Part shown: positions 25,881-37,985 of the stretch, one piece after another
Position numbering within the stretch: the first letter of the stretch is position 1
Layout: each line of letters opens with the position of its first letter
Source of the DNA: Archilochus colubris
Taxonomy: Eukaryota; Chordata; Aves; Apodiformes; Trochilidae
Reading direction: 5' to 3'
DNA length: 64,000 nt
NCBI GenBank assembly: GCA_023079485.1
Contig: CM041090.1
Coordinates: 8,554,519 to 8,618,518 of the forward strand
Translations under genes and position numbers: made by a program
The notes under the pieces: generated by a model
The model's database searches: none
Seen by the model: the letters and a program-made list of their open reading frames with translations, nothing else
What the model was told of the DNA's origin: nothing

Positions 25881-27300
25881 AAACAGAGTTGCTGGGGATC
25901 TCCCAGCAATGGGATCTTCTGGGAATCTCCCAGGTATGTTATAAGAGAGACAGGATGGGTGAGTAGAGTTTCTAAGATTTGTTCTAAAAGGTCAAGGTAA
26001 TATAGAGTTAGGGTTAGCATGGATTCAGAAATTGAAATTTCTATTATGTTAAAACTGTTTCAAGAAACTAAGTAAAGTGTTTCTCTTTCCCCCAGAAAGA
26101 CCCCTGCAACTTGATTCTGTTACTACAACTTGTAAGAAAAATCTTACTTGTCCTTCTTCTTCAATTGTTCTCAAATATGAGTGCTTTTTCTCATTTTATT
26201 CTAAAATTAAAGCTGCATGAGCATCTTCATCTATTTATAAAAGTACTGCTTGATTAATACTAATTGGTGGACCTTCATTTTAGCTCTTGGTCATCTCCCT
26301 AACAGGGAGAGCAATAAAAAAGGTTGAAAAGATACTGCTGGGAAGGATAGAAAGAGGAGTTTGTCTTCAGAATTCATCACACTGAATGAATTACTGGGAA
26401 GATCCCGTCAGGTCTTTGCACTTCAAGTGAAACAGCTCTGCATGTCAGCAGTGCTGCCTTAGTTCAGGTGAAATGATTTAGTGAGGCCTTCAAACTATCT
26501 GTCTGGTCTCCTGGTGAAAAGATCAGTCAGGCTTCACCAGTGAGACTCTGCCTGGCAAAGCCAAACTCAAGGGGCTCGCTCTGTCTGGACCGAGCCTGGG
26601 ACCCTGTGCCTCAGACAGTGACTCTGGGTTCGGCTGCCTCAGAGCTCATGCAGCTCCCTCCAGCCTCTCTTTATTCCCCTCCAGTCTGCAACAAAGCTGC
26701 GTTATGAGCACAGTAAAGAGGTACCTAAAGGAGAACTAGACCATGTTTTGTAACCAACCTTCCAAAGCTCTTGTGGGTTAGCAACACGGTTCCACTTTTG
26801 ACTCATCTCTAGAAATGAGCTTCCTTTCTTTCTGCCAAAAAAGGGGACCTGCCAGCCAGTGTGACGCAAGGCGATTTGTCCTGTTTATCTGATGACTTTG
26901 ATAAGGTGTAGAGATTACTGCTCTTACTTCATTCTAAAGTACCCATTTGTTTATACGCTGTAATCCCCAGTGACTTTTTCTTTACGATGAGAGCCTGAAT
27001 GTGACAATAATTTGGAGAAAAATCCTGCTTGTAAAACTAAAAAAGCCCTTTCAATATGCTCTTGGTGTCTATTCTTCCAGCTTGCACATTATCCCTCATC
27101 CTGGCCCCTCTCAGCAGTCACGAGATAAGCTTCGAAGAAACAAGGCTGTTGATTGACGGCTCATTAGGAGCTGCAGGAGCAGCAGAAGGGAGCCCACCAG
27201 CAGCCGGGGTTTGCTGCCTGCCAGGCCAGGAGGCTGCTGGTCAGCACTGGCCTGAGAGGAACAAAGACTGCGGGAGACACCGGAGGAAAACAACATGAAA
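25881..27300. other. Intergenic, possible regulatory DNA
   Basis: No gene supported. Two GATA-like sites lie near 26890-26905 ('tatctgatgactttgataag') and another near 27122 ('cgagataagc'), and a CAG/CTG-rich patch lies at 27165-27250. The + frame at 27056-27298 starts with a hydrophobic stretch (MLLVSILPACTLSLILAPLS) that resembles a signal peptide, but the remainder is low-complexity Ala/Gly and I do not accept it as a gene. Confidence 0.35.
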
Positions 27301-27339
27301 TTTTCATGGTGCAGGAGAAAGGCCAGGTGTAATGGATCA

Positions 27340-27430
27340 GGGCCAAAGCCTCCCCTACCCCCACTGCCCCGCCGCCTGGATTTGCTTTCTATATATAGGC
27401 ACGGACAGAGCGCAGGTTGTGCCACGCGGC
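27340..27430 (+). promoter_or_regulatory. TATA-containing GC-rich segment
   Basis: An 8-bp TATATATA at 27390-27397 is preceded by a C-rich stretch with a GC-box-like 'ccccgccgcc' (27367-27376) and followed at promoter-like distance by CpG-bearing sequence (27400-27440, 'cacgcggcacgtacgcacca'). This layout resembles a TATA promoter firing to the right with a start near 27425. No coding exon is apparent downstream, so a non-coding transcript or a chance arrangement are both possible. Confidence 0.25.
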
Positions 27431-28869
27431 ACGTACGCACCAGCACGATTTCAGGGGACCCTGACTTCTCCCTACCAGACTGAATTTAGTTGTCAATCCA
27501 TTCACAAGTGAAAGGCTCCAAGTGTGCACACTGTTAATATCCATATGTATTAGATGTCATAGCTCCAGACTTAGATAAGGTCACACACACTGAGCCAAAC
27601 TCACCCCTGCAGTGCAAGCTGGGCAAAGTTTACTAGGAATGAATTTGGCCTAATGTGCTCGCCCGTAGTCATGTTTGTTTTTACAAATCCTGTTTATCCC
27701 TCATGTAAGCATAATCCTCATAGTTAGAAGACTTCTGCCAGGCACATGCCAATCCACCTTCGACCCAAGAGCCAGGACGTCTGTTTCTTTAACCTCCCCC
27801 AGGGGTCCTTCAAGCCCAAGACCCCTGGTTCATGCTGGAGGGCACTTACTCCTCAGACTCAAAACCCCTTCTCACCTCGCAGGGCCCTCCCTCAATCCTG
27901 TGAGTGCTAAACAGCAGAGAGGTTGTAACAAATTGATGCAAGAAAAATTAGGCTTTGCTCTTTGAATGCAACATTATCTGACAATAGCTACAAGTGGTTT
28001 TTAACTGAAATTTTCCAATGGCAATTCTTTTGTTTTCCAATTTTTCCCTCAAATTCCCTCTTTTCCATGCTGATGCACACACTGTTTAATGAGTAGGTAA
28101 GTGTGTCTGATGTCAAAGATTGTATTATTTCTATTCCTGTAGTCCTAGTCATACTTATACTCAGAACAACACAGTTATCAGTCTTATCTAGTAGCCATCC
28201 AACTTCTAGTAGTTATCTAACTTATAGTTATCTCTTATCTCCATGAACAGTAAAATACAATGGATTCAAATTTATCTTTTGTGAGCTTCCATACTACTAG
28301 AAATTCACTATATAAGTGGATTAGTATGGCCAGATTTTGTTTGGTTTGGCATTTCAATACATTAAGTACACGCAGAATCTTTTGTAGGATATTTCTAAAT
28401 CCACGGCACACCGGAGAAAACACCAGACTTCAAGAAAACAATTCTCAAAGAAGACAGAGGCGGGCTGCAAGAGCTGCTGTTAAGACTGTTTAAGCCTAGT
28501 AGTTCTCACATTGTGCTACAATTTAAGCAACACTTCTATTTGCATAAAGAATTGACAGGTTGTGGAAAAGACTGTGTTTTGTGAAATGGATAGACTGAGA
28601 CCGTAGACATTACTTTGGCATGGAATTTACTGATAAAACCTAAGCCCATGACCTCCGTTCCTCACACTAAGCATAAATTAATACTAAACTCCTTTAAACT
28701 AGTGGTGTTACATGCCATAAAACTAGGATAAACAAGAATATAACCTAGCACTCAATTTCAGATTAAGAAAAGTTTCTTTTCCTATAATTCTGTAACAACC
28801 TTCTTCAATTCTTTAATGTGCTTTGTCCTCAGATCTCAAAGAGTTACACAGGTGTTGCATAAAATTTTG

Positions 28870-28970
28870 TCTTTATTTTAGCAATAGAAAACCTGACTCC
28901 TGAACCAGGCAAGATGATTTGCCTAAGATCCCCTACAGATTCATTCTGAGTCACTTTTCACTCTTTTGTC
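28870..28970 (-). mobile_element. MIR-like SINE relic (weak)
   Basis: 'gatttgcctaagatccccta' near 28917 resembles the antisense MIR phrase in which a 'ttgcccaaggtcacac' motif is followed by a 'ctag' block. Flanks are too diverged to define the edges. Confidence 0.3.
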
Positions 28971-30350
28971 CTTCTGTTCATGCCAGATCTAATTTTACTT
29001 TCACTTAACCTTTTAGTTTACTTTTTTTTTCAGAAAAACTGCCAAAGTGCTATGTGCTGTAAAACACAGTAAATTAATAAGGACTGGAGCTTGCATACAG
29101 AAATCTGCTGATTTCAGTAGAAGTCTGGGTATGGGAATCAAGACCTCTGAGAGAATAACTTTACCCACAACTATAGCAGAAAGCTTGTGTGTGCATATGG
29201 AGGCAAACACCCTTTCAAAAATTACTACTGCAGCACAGCGACACACAAAACGGCACGAGATGTAACCTTTCTTCTAGATTGTAATCCACCCTTTCCCTAA
29301 GTGGCTGCACTGAATTGAAAGGAAATATTGAAGCAAGCTGCTCATTCTTCTGGCGTGGGGCTGTGTGGGCTTCCTCAAGCCCCACACCACACAAAGGCAA
29401 GCACAGCTCTGCAGGGACCTGGAGGTCCCGGGGGCCCTGCACGGGAGCTGCCATATCCCTCCATTGTCAGCTCCCTTCGAAAATAGTCTAGGGCTTTACA
29501 AAAAGCCCAAAACACAATAGTGTGACTCAGCAGTTTGGATCTGCAGGCAACCAAGACAGCTCTGTAAAGGTGCTGCTGCTTGTGACCGAAAAGAGGGGCG
29601 ACTCCAGTGCCACCTTGCTACACAGCCAGCCTTGGGTAAAGGAGCCCAATACCCTCATGTCGGTGCCACTGCTGAGCTGCTGGATGCCCTTGGGCAGACC
29701 TATCAGCTCTCATGAGATGCTGAAGTAACAGGCATTGAAGAAAAACATATCTGGAAATAATGTAATCATCAAATCTGCCCCAAGACTTTGGGAGGCCAGC
29801 TAGCACCACAGCTGAAAATCATCAGGCAGGCAGATGAGGCACCTGTCTCAGCTCCCCTGTCAATAAAGTAGTTTGGACACTGGCTTGGTTGCCTGCCTCC
29901 ATTACCATAACAATATTATTTTTAAAGTTCTCTGACAACAGAAAGCACCAACTACAGCTAGCAGCCACAGCTAGTACCACTCTGCGGCAGTGCTGGGGGC
30001 CAGAATCCCCTTCCTTGGCAGGAGAAAGTAAGAGAAAGACAACTGAAAAATGAGACCAGGTGGTAGAAAGCAAAGGGACTGGTGGAGCAACAAAGGAGAC
30101 TAGAGAATGAACAGACAAGAGGAGAGACAGCAGTAGTGAACAGAGCAGAGATGTGAGAAAGAAAGAATAGCAGAAAACTAACAAAGGAGGAAAGAGGAAA
30201 AAGAATTTGAAGGTTGATTTAATCAGAAATAGTACATCTGGTTAGTCCCCTGGGAAGGAGAGTGGTGAGTCAGGTCAGGCATGAGGCTGTGCAGCACCAG
30301 TGGGGAAGGCAGGGTGCTTCCCTGAAGGGAACAAACCAACCCTGAGTCAT

Positions 30351-30372
30351 ACACACACACACACACACACAC
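30351..30372. repeat. (AC)11 microsatellite
   Basis: A perfect run of 11 AC units. Its reading frames produce the His/Thr and Val/Cys strings seen in overlapping frames, which are artefacts. Confidence 0.95.
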
Positions 30373-32006
30373 AGAGCAAGCACACTGCCTGTCCAATGCC
30401 TGCAGCTCCCCGTGCCCCACAGGTTCCAAAGGGGGGACCCACACCTCTCAACTGGCTGCTTGGCTCTGCTCACCCCTGTGTCTCCCCCCTTCTCCACCCT
30501 CTCATCCAGCCATTCCTCTGAAACCAACAAGCTGTCTGCTGTCTCTGCAAAACCCTCACTAAAGCTTTAACTGCCCCATGTTTGTGGGTACCCGATCAGC
30601 TTTCAACCTTCCCCTTTTGTTTTCCCCCAGCCAGAATATCTAGGTAAGATCTTAAAATCTGTGACAATGCTCAAGTGTAACTTCAGTAGCCAAGGTACAC
30701 ATGGACATTTGAAAAGACTGCCACTTGGGGCTCAATACTTTCCAACAAAGCAGATCTTTGAAATGAAGGGTGCTACTTGTTCAACTGCAAACTGCTTTTT
30801 CTATGTAATTTTTGAAGCCATCACATTTATGTCTCCCTTTCAAGAGGAGACAACTCTTCTACTTTGCTGGGCTTTCTGGTCCAAACTGCTCCATTTTCAG
30901 TGAGCACCCCCCCTCCATTTTTTAATTTTTTTTTTCACAGAAATAGATAATTTTAAAAATTGGAAGCAAATAATGAAAATTGGTCCAGAAAGTTTCATGT
31001 TCTGTTATGAGTTTTCCACGTGTCGTTGCCTCTGCACATCCTCAGCACCAGGCAGGGAAGGAGGATGGGGAGTTTGAAGGAAGACAACATCTATTTAACA
31101 AAATGGGCAATAATACCATTTGCCACCTGCTGCACCCTTTGAAGGAGCTTAGAATATTTTTCACTGCAGCACTGTCCATACCATAAAACTACAGAACCTG
31201 AAGCACAAACCAAGTGAATGGATTCCACTGTAGCACCGTGCCTTTGGCATAGCCAGGATGCAGGCATCACCTCCTGATTTCCCTGTCCTCTGCAGTTCTC
31301 CCTGCCCTTTCAATGCTAGTAGTGGGTGACCTGCTATATTTTCATGGGGAGACCATAATAATGAAATAAAGATTGTGAGAAAAAAACAGCAGACACCTCT
31401 CCAGATTTAAGGAGAGACTTTACTGTAGTTTTGTAAGAGGATCTCATCTATCTCTTTAATAAGTAAAGAATTTGGGTGACACAGGACCTTCTTGTCTCCA
31501 GTGGAGGACATTTTTTCCCCGGGGAACCTGAAGCTCAGTTATTAAAAATGAAAATCTGTCTCAGACTTTCAACTCAGTTCTTGGAAACACAGGCTGTTAA
31601 AAAGGGGAGAGCTAAAAAGGAACCAACCAAGGGACCCTTTCCAGATAGAGCTTTTCCGCAATCTTGGTACCAGGACGGCTGCATCTCACTACACAGAGGA
31701 GAAGAGGTGAGCTATGATGCTTGTTTCATATCACACAGAAAATGCCACATTTCCCCTTAGCTGTTGCCTACCTGGAGTGATGAGCTGTATATTTATAATT
31801 CAAACCAAAGAAAACCCTCTTCCCAAAACTGCCTGGTGCAGCTCCCCAGGCTGGTGTGGGAAATGGGTTTTCACAAGCATTAGAGGTACTGGGATGAACT
31901 GGTGAATCAGTAGTTGCAAACATTCCTTCAGGAAAATTGTAAGGCATCCTGTTCAGCCAAATTATTTTCATACTCTTTTCCAGGTTTTGAGATTTCTCAG
32001 AAACTT

Positions 32007-32058
32007 GGTTTTGTTTTGGGTTTTTTTGTTTGGTTGGTTTTTGTTGGGTTTTTTTTTC
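32007..32058. repeat. T/G-rich (GGTTT)n-like tract
   Basis: About 50 bp of T runs punctuated by G pairs and triplets ('ggttttgttttgggtttttt' and on). The same motif appears on the opposite strand at 42550-42640. Confidence 0.85.
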
Positions 32059-33305
32059 CCTACTCAAACTATAAAACTATCCATTCTAGTTTTACAGGAG
32101 TTTGGAGAGGATTTGCCACTGGATTTACAGGGGGAAGAATAAGGTCCTCTGTTTTATGTTACTCCTCATACATACACGTAAAAAATGCTACATTTACAAT
32201 GAATACAGTAATGACAAAAAGTCAAGGAAGAAATTTTTCTACAAAAGGTGGATTTTCTTTTTCCTTCAGAGCAATCTTTAACTTTTGTGTTTTATATAAA
32301 AACTTAGAACAGAAGGAATATCTATTATTATCATTAGCTGAAGACAATAAAGACAAAGATTTAAAAGTACTACAAGAATATTCTATGGATGGTGAAACAG
32401 ACATATATGAAAAAGGAGGGCCTGAATGTACAGAGACTCTGGTCAGAGGTATTCTGAGCTGATTGAATATTCAATATCTTCTAAACCCTCTATGAAACTG
32501 ACAGGAAAACCTGCAGTTGTAGGTTTTCCTATGAAAACAAACTATTTTTATATTTTTCTAATCTATATTTTTAATGTTTATATTTGTGTAAATATATTTA
32601 ACAAATGGATAATGTGGAGCTCTCAGAAGCCTCTAGAAATATAGAATTCCTTTTGAACTATTGGCAGAATTAAGCAAGTCTGAATTTATTCCCACTTTTA
32701 TGTTCTAGCTTCAATTTAAGTTTTATTGCCTAGGACTTAATGCTTCACTTTGATGAAAACCCTCATTGGTCCCATATCGCAACACTCAGCACTGGGGGTT
32801 AAGTTCCTCTGCTCTGTCTTCACATTTAGGATTGTCAAGCTCCAAATATGCATGTTTTTGAGGTTAAACCTCAAGAAGTAGTGCTGAGCACTTACCAAAA
32901 TAAATGCAATACTCTGCTGATTCCAGAGAGCAGTCCACATAGGCCAACATGCAGTCTTTGGCAATTCTTTGCCAAAACACGATTCACAAATGCAATGTTC
33001 CTGTTCTATGAGATGGGAATGGTAATACACCTGTATCCTACTGGGAGAACATGCAATGTACTTTGTCAGGATCTGATTCTGCAAGAACTTCTCTATTTTA
33101 TATGCTGTGAGTAGCACTGGTAATAATAAAAGCTCAGAAAATTTAGAACCTATTTTGTGCCCCAAGATAGCATTGAGTATTGACATTAGTTCAACAATCA
33201 CTGAAAAAATAGACTAGAAGATTTTTTTAAAATACAATAAGAAGGTATCACTTTGATATTTTGAACTCGTTATTTCAAAGGAATTGTCATTCAAGATGAT
33301 CTGCA

Positions 33306-33475
33306 CAGGTGGCCCAGGGAGGCTGTGGAGTTTCCACCCTTGATAATATTCAAAAGTTATTTGGGATATGACCCTGGGCAACCAGCTACAGATGATCCTG
33401 CTTGAGCAGGGAGTTTGGACCAGATTACCTCCAGAGCTCTCTTCCAGCCTCAGCTGGATTGTATGAAAACAGAGT
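33306..33475 (+). mobile_element. CR1 LINE 3' end
   Basis: A sense-strand CR1 3' region: 'aggtggcccagggaggctgt' near 33307, 'ggagtttccacccttgataa', 'accctgggcaaccagctaca' near 33370, 'tgcttgagcagggagtttgg' and 'gattacctccagagctctct' follow the consensus in order. It is 5'-truncated and moderately diverged, so not recent. Confidence 0.93.
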
Positions 33476-36400
33476 TCCAGAATCAAATAGTCTAATACAG
33501 GCAGGGAGTCCTTGCAGGCAGTGAACACCACGGTGTCAAGCCCTGAGGTTACATATTAGCCAGCTGTGACATTTAACAGCACCATAACTTTTCACATAGT
33601 GATACTGAGGAAAGACCTACTTGTGCCTGGCACTGACTAAATCTAGTGAGTCCTAAGGATATGCAGTGTTCATTACCAGTCACAGAGAAAAATGTTGCCA
33701 GTACTTTGGAGTCAGATCTCAGCCCCCTGAAGTCAGTTTTCCTTTGCATTTGGCAAGGACTGGATCAGGCTTTTAAGGAATGAGGCTGCAATTCTGTAAG
33801 CACTATACACAGATTTTACTTTCATATCCAGCACGGTGCCCTTACGAAATCCCAGCAGCTAAGTCACACGTCTGAGGGAGCTGATGCTGCAGGACTTGGC
33901 TGAGAATACAAGAGGAAAACAGATGGCAAAGGAAGGAGAAGCAATCTCGTAAGAATGACATGAGAAAAACCAGAAGATACAGGATAGGAATACAGAGCTT
34001 GGAGGAAAAGATGGGCAATGGAAGAAACCCAGAGATAAGAAAAAAAAAAATCAAGCTAATTTAACATTACCAATAAACCACATTAGAACACATTGGTCTC
34101 TTCAGAGAGAAACCTTCATGAGAACTTTCCTCTAAATTGTTAACATGCTGTAGAAATTCTATTGTGTGCAAAGTCTCTGTAGAACTGGATAGTTCCATAG
34201 AGAAAATGAAATTGTACAGGAAGTCTTTGTGAGAGGAGAGGAAAGGAAAGACAGAAAGACAGAAAGACAGACAGAAAGAAGAAGACAGAAAGACAAACAG
34301 AAAGGCAAAGAATCAGAAAGACAAGAAAGGTAGAGACAAAGATAAAGAGAAAAGAGAGGAGAAGAGAGGAGAGGAGAGGAGAGCAGAGCAGAGCAGAGCA
34401 GAGCAGAGCAGAGCAGAGCAGAGGGAAGAAAAAGCCAGTGTGACAGTAGCACTGAAGAGCATGTTTAGTCATATACAGAATGTGTGCACCTGACAGCCAG
34501 TTGTCAGCATTTCATTCAGCCCGTTGCCTCTAAGGACACAACTGACTTTGCAGGGCTGACAATAGAAACACTGACTGGAAAATGCAAACTCCTTTCTTCA
34601 GTGTTTGCAGTAGGAGGCAAGCATAGCACCCTGAGAGAGGAGGAAGTATTTTCCCATGTCAGTGCCATAAACTAGGGAGAAAAGAGCATTACAATTTTGG
34701 TTTCAGAAAAGTGAAAGGGAGCAACTTAAACAAGCCTTCTTAAATCTTTCTACCTTCAGAAAAAAAAACAACCAAAACCCAACAACAATATTCTCTCATT
34801 ACTATATACAGTTAGAAAGTGATCCAGATCCCAATTACATCTTTTAAAATTTGCAGTGCTTTCTCTTACCAGCACTGGCTGCTTGAACCCCGTGAGCCCA
34901 TCTGTTGGGATGGAGGACAGACTTCTCCATGAGGACAGCTCATGTTAGGAATGAGCAAGGATGGTTAAAACCTGAAATTCAAGCTGGGCTTTTTCTGCCA
35001 CACACAATAATGTGTCAGAATGCAGTTAGTAGGTCTGTTGACACATGTCAGGGCAGAAGACAGTACTTCCCACTCTTTGGCACTCATATTGAGCCCCTGA
35101 AAAACTATCACGCTGACCAAATGTCCGTAAGATAACAAAATAAACAGAATCAAACCTGAGCACTTTTCTTTTTCGTCCTCTGCTTTATGATCCATGAAGT
35201 TACCCTTACTCTCCCTATTCCAACCATGAGAGCTAGAAAAATAGAAAAATAGAAATGAAAACCGAGCTCACAAGACAAGACTACCCCCACCAAATTCAAG
35301 TTGGCCCTGTGTGGGTTTGGGAGCCCACCCAGGCAGAGCAGCTCGCAAGACCGGTGCCTAAGATCACAATGTACTCTGCAATTACAGTACAATGCTGACA
35401 ATAGCATTTTGTCAGTAAAATAAGAAGAAATATTTCTTGAGACACGTAGGGGTTATGTAGTGGGGGCTAACTAAACAAAGGAAGCAATTTTTGTTCACTA
35501 GTCTTTTGAGCAGGCTGACAGAAGGGTTACAGGATAGCATGGTACATCCCTCCACAGATGTCACTGGGACACTACTGCACACGATTTAAGATTAATCTCT
35601 TGAATCAAAATGCCACCATGTACACTAATGAGCAAAAACTCTGGCAGAGTATCCGTCCCTGGGGCTCCCACTCCCAGGTAAGAAGCTTGTCTCCATGCTA
35701 TTGTAGAAGCTCTCTCAGCAGAGTGCAGTGAGGTTGGTGGTATAACTTGCCCCCAGTTCACAATTTTCCATTTCAGACTCACTGTCTCTGTCTTGGTTTC
35801 GGTCTATTTACTCGGAGCCATTTCTTAACAATGTCTAATTTCCTCAAGGAATCCCTCTGAGTCCCCTCTCTTAGAAATGCTGCCATATCTTTTTTTTTAA
35901 TCACTGAAAGGCACAAATATCCTTCCTGAGCCCCCTTACCATCCAGTCTGATTATATACATAGATTTTAGTTTCCATACATTTTCTACACAGTAGGAGTT
36001 CCCAAAACACAGCCTCTGGGGATATAAAGTGTGGCCCCAACTGCTGCTCAACAAGATGAAAACAAAGCCGATCAGGTACTGTTTTTACTGTTAATGAGCC
36101 TAACCAGCAGGCAGTTATTACTCAGTCTGGAAGACTTAAGTGGTTGGAATCGTAGTGCATTCATTTTTTATTTATAGCGATGCACATTCAAATTAGAAGT
36201 AGCCCTCCAGCAGCTGGCATTTTGCCAGGGCCTGACCATCAGTGTGATAAAATTTGAACATCTTGAAGATATAGAATGCCTTCAGTTGTGTTTGGTTTTT
36301 TTTCCTTTTAACAGTATTCCCCTCCCCTCCTACTCACAGCTCCCTTGACTATCAAAAGCAGACAACAAAGCTTAATTAATTTAGGATCCTGGCCCTTACT

Positions 36401-37489
36401 GAAAATGAAAGAAATTAGTCCTTTTTCTTCCTCACTTAGTAGTGAGGTAAAAGTCAGACATGTGCTGATCTTCTCGTAACAAAGCAAAGACTCAACCCTT
36501 CTGGCAAACATAGGAGTAGAAACGAACCCTTGGACAAGAACCATAAAGAAATGGGCTCTTGGAGAGGATGCAAGTTATTATCCTGTCAGTCTATTAATGG
36601 TAACTGTAAATACCTCACCCAAAATCACAGTGACTCTGAAGTATTTAACTGGAGAGGCTCACAGAGCCTGGCCAGAAGAACGTGATATGAGGGACTCGCT
36701 GTAATTCACCTCACCTTGCTACTCATCAGTTTCCAATCTAACCCCTCCTCTGAGTTTAAGTTACAAACCTCAATAACTGTGTGGCGGACTTGACAGCAAT
36801 TAACATTACTCAGCTGCCAGCTGGGTTTTAAAATCTCCTTTCCAAGTGATCTTGTTACGAGGGCTTTAAAAACAGCCTGACAGGGCTCTGTGCTGAGGAA
36901 CTGGGTTCTGAGTTTCAACTTGAGATTTTGCTATTGATTTCAGGGGGAGCTGGAAAATCAATGGTAGAGTAAGGGTCAACAGCACTGAGCGGTTTCTTTG
37001 GAGCATGAGGCTTGTCTTCTTCTCAGTGATGGGCTTCACAGAAAGAGCTATTGAGAATTTATCCTTACTAGTTTAGTTCTTTAGTTCTGCCCGTTACTCA
37101 TGTACAGGAACAAGCATGACATCTGCAAAGCACCCGTTGACCCTTATACCTCAATATTCAGACTTCACAAGTCAAAGAGAAATTTCTAAGTTATGTATAG
37201 CCAAGAAGAGTTTTGCTGGGAAATAACTAGCTGGAGTCAAACTCCCATCGGTTTTAGAGCCAGCCCAGCCGTGCTGATAGCTCTGCTCTTGGCTTGGGAT
37301 GATGCTGTGGCCAGGTGAAGCGCAGCTCCAGGATGCCCTTGTCCCAGCAGCGAGTCCCACTGAAGGCCAACAGGTACAGACACTTCATTCCTCCTTGCTA
37401 CCACCTGAAGCAGGACGAACAATCTATTTTCCGGTAAAAAACAGGGATGGAAAGGCAGTTTTTAAGCGAAGGCTGCCCTCCTTGTTACG
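33476..37489. other. Intergenic 5' flank of BMF
   Basis: No gene supported apart from the simple repeat at 34231-34432. Two stretches, 36090-36290 and 36750-36910, are rich in homeobox-like AT cores ('ttattactcag', 'caattaacattactcagc') and low in simple repeats, which is the look of conserved non-coding enhancers. I have no alignment to confirm this. Confidence 0.4.
34231..34432. repeat. Polypurine tract ending in (GAGCA)8
   Basis: About 200 bp of purines on the + strand: irregular 'agacagaaag' units (34250-34340), then 'gagaggagag' units (34350-34381), then a perfect pentanucleotide run of eight GAGCA units at 34381-34420. Overlapping - strand frames coding Leu/Ser/Phe strings are by-products. 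Confidence 0.95.
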
Positions 37490-37799
37490 CAGCCTGTCTC
37501 CGGGCCTCAGGCCGGCCAGGCTGAGCCTTCTCCTCCATCTCCCCTTCCCACAGCCGCACGGCTGAGGAGAGCGGCAAGGCGAGCACCGGGGGCTCCCCCT
37601 CAGCACTCGCAATCCCGGCGTTTGCGAGCGGGGAGTTGTAGGATGACACACGGCAACGCCGGCCGCGCCCCCGCAGGGGCCGGGCCGGGCCGAATCGGGC
37701 CGGGGAAGTGAGTGCTCAGCCCCGGTACCGCCCCCCTTCGCGGGTCGGGACGGGACGGGACGGGAGCGAACACCCCGCGCGGCGGCGGCTGTTGCCCCT

Positions 37800-37905
37800 C
37801 GCGGCGCGCCCCGCCCCGCCCCTCCCAGCCCATTGGTCGACAGGCGGGGGCGGGGCGCGCTGGGGGCGGGGTCCGCGTCAGCTGTTCGCGGCCCGCCCGG
37901 CGGCG
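37800..37905 (+). promoter_or_regulatory. BMF: Inferred BMF core promoter
   Basis: Within the CpG island there is an inverted CCAAT box (ATTGG at 37832-37836), GC boxes on both sides ('ccccgcccc' at about 37810, 'gggggcgggg' at about 37846 and 37863), and an E-box-like CAGCTG near 37879. No TATA box is seen, so dispersed initiation is expected, roughly 37870-37920. The direct anchor is the good donor site at 37986 and the downstream gene; the start position itself is inference. Confidence 0.6.
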
Positions 37906-37985
37906 GCGGCGGCAGTTTGGCGGTGAGGAGGCGGCGGCGGCTCCCGGGACGCCCCGGCCCCGCGGGACGCTTGTCCTGCTTCTCG
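37900..37985 (+). other. BMF: BMF exon 1, 5' UTR (inferred)
   Basis: A strong donor, 'ttctcg' followed by 'gtgagtgc', sits at 37985/37986, just downstream of the promoter elements. The preceding GC-rich leader (including a 'cggcggcggcggcag' run near 37901) has no ATG, which suits a non-coding leader exon. The 5' edge is approximate. The matching acceptor is at 40491/40492, six bases from the start codon. The splice is predicted, not seen in a transcript, and other first exons may exist. Confidence 0.6.

Larger units (their letters stand above)
27431..33305. other. Intergenic, no supported gene
   Basis: Mostly AT-rich DNA without recognised genes. It holds a possible MIR relic (28870-28970), an AC microsatellite (30351) and a T/G-rich tract (32007-32058). 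The two longest frames, 31914-32462 (+) and 32737-33201 (-), show no domain, and the first runs through the T/G-rich simple repeat. Confidence 0.45.

Noticed and set aside
31914..32462. 182-codon + frame
   Set aside because: Its first third runs through a T/G-rich simple repeat (Phe/Val/Gly strings), the remainder has no recognisable domain, and the AT-rich context makes a chance frame plausible.
32737..33201. 154-codon - frame
   Set aside because: No domain, family match, splice context or codon pattern suggests coding.
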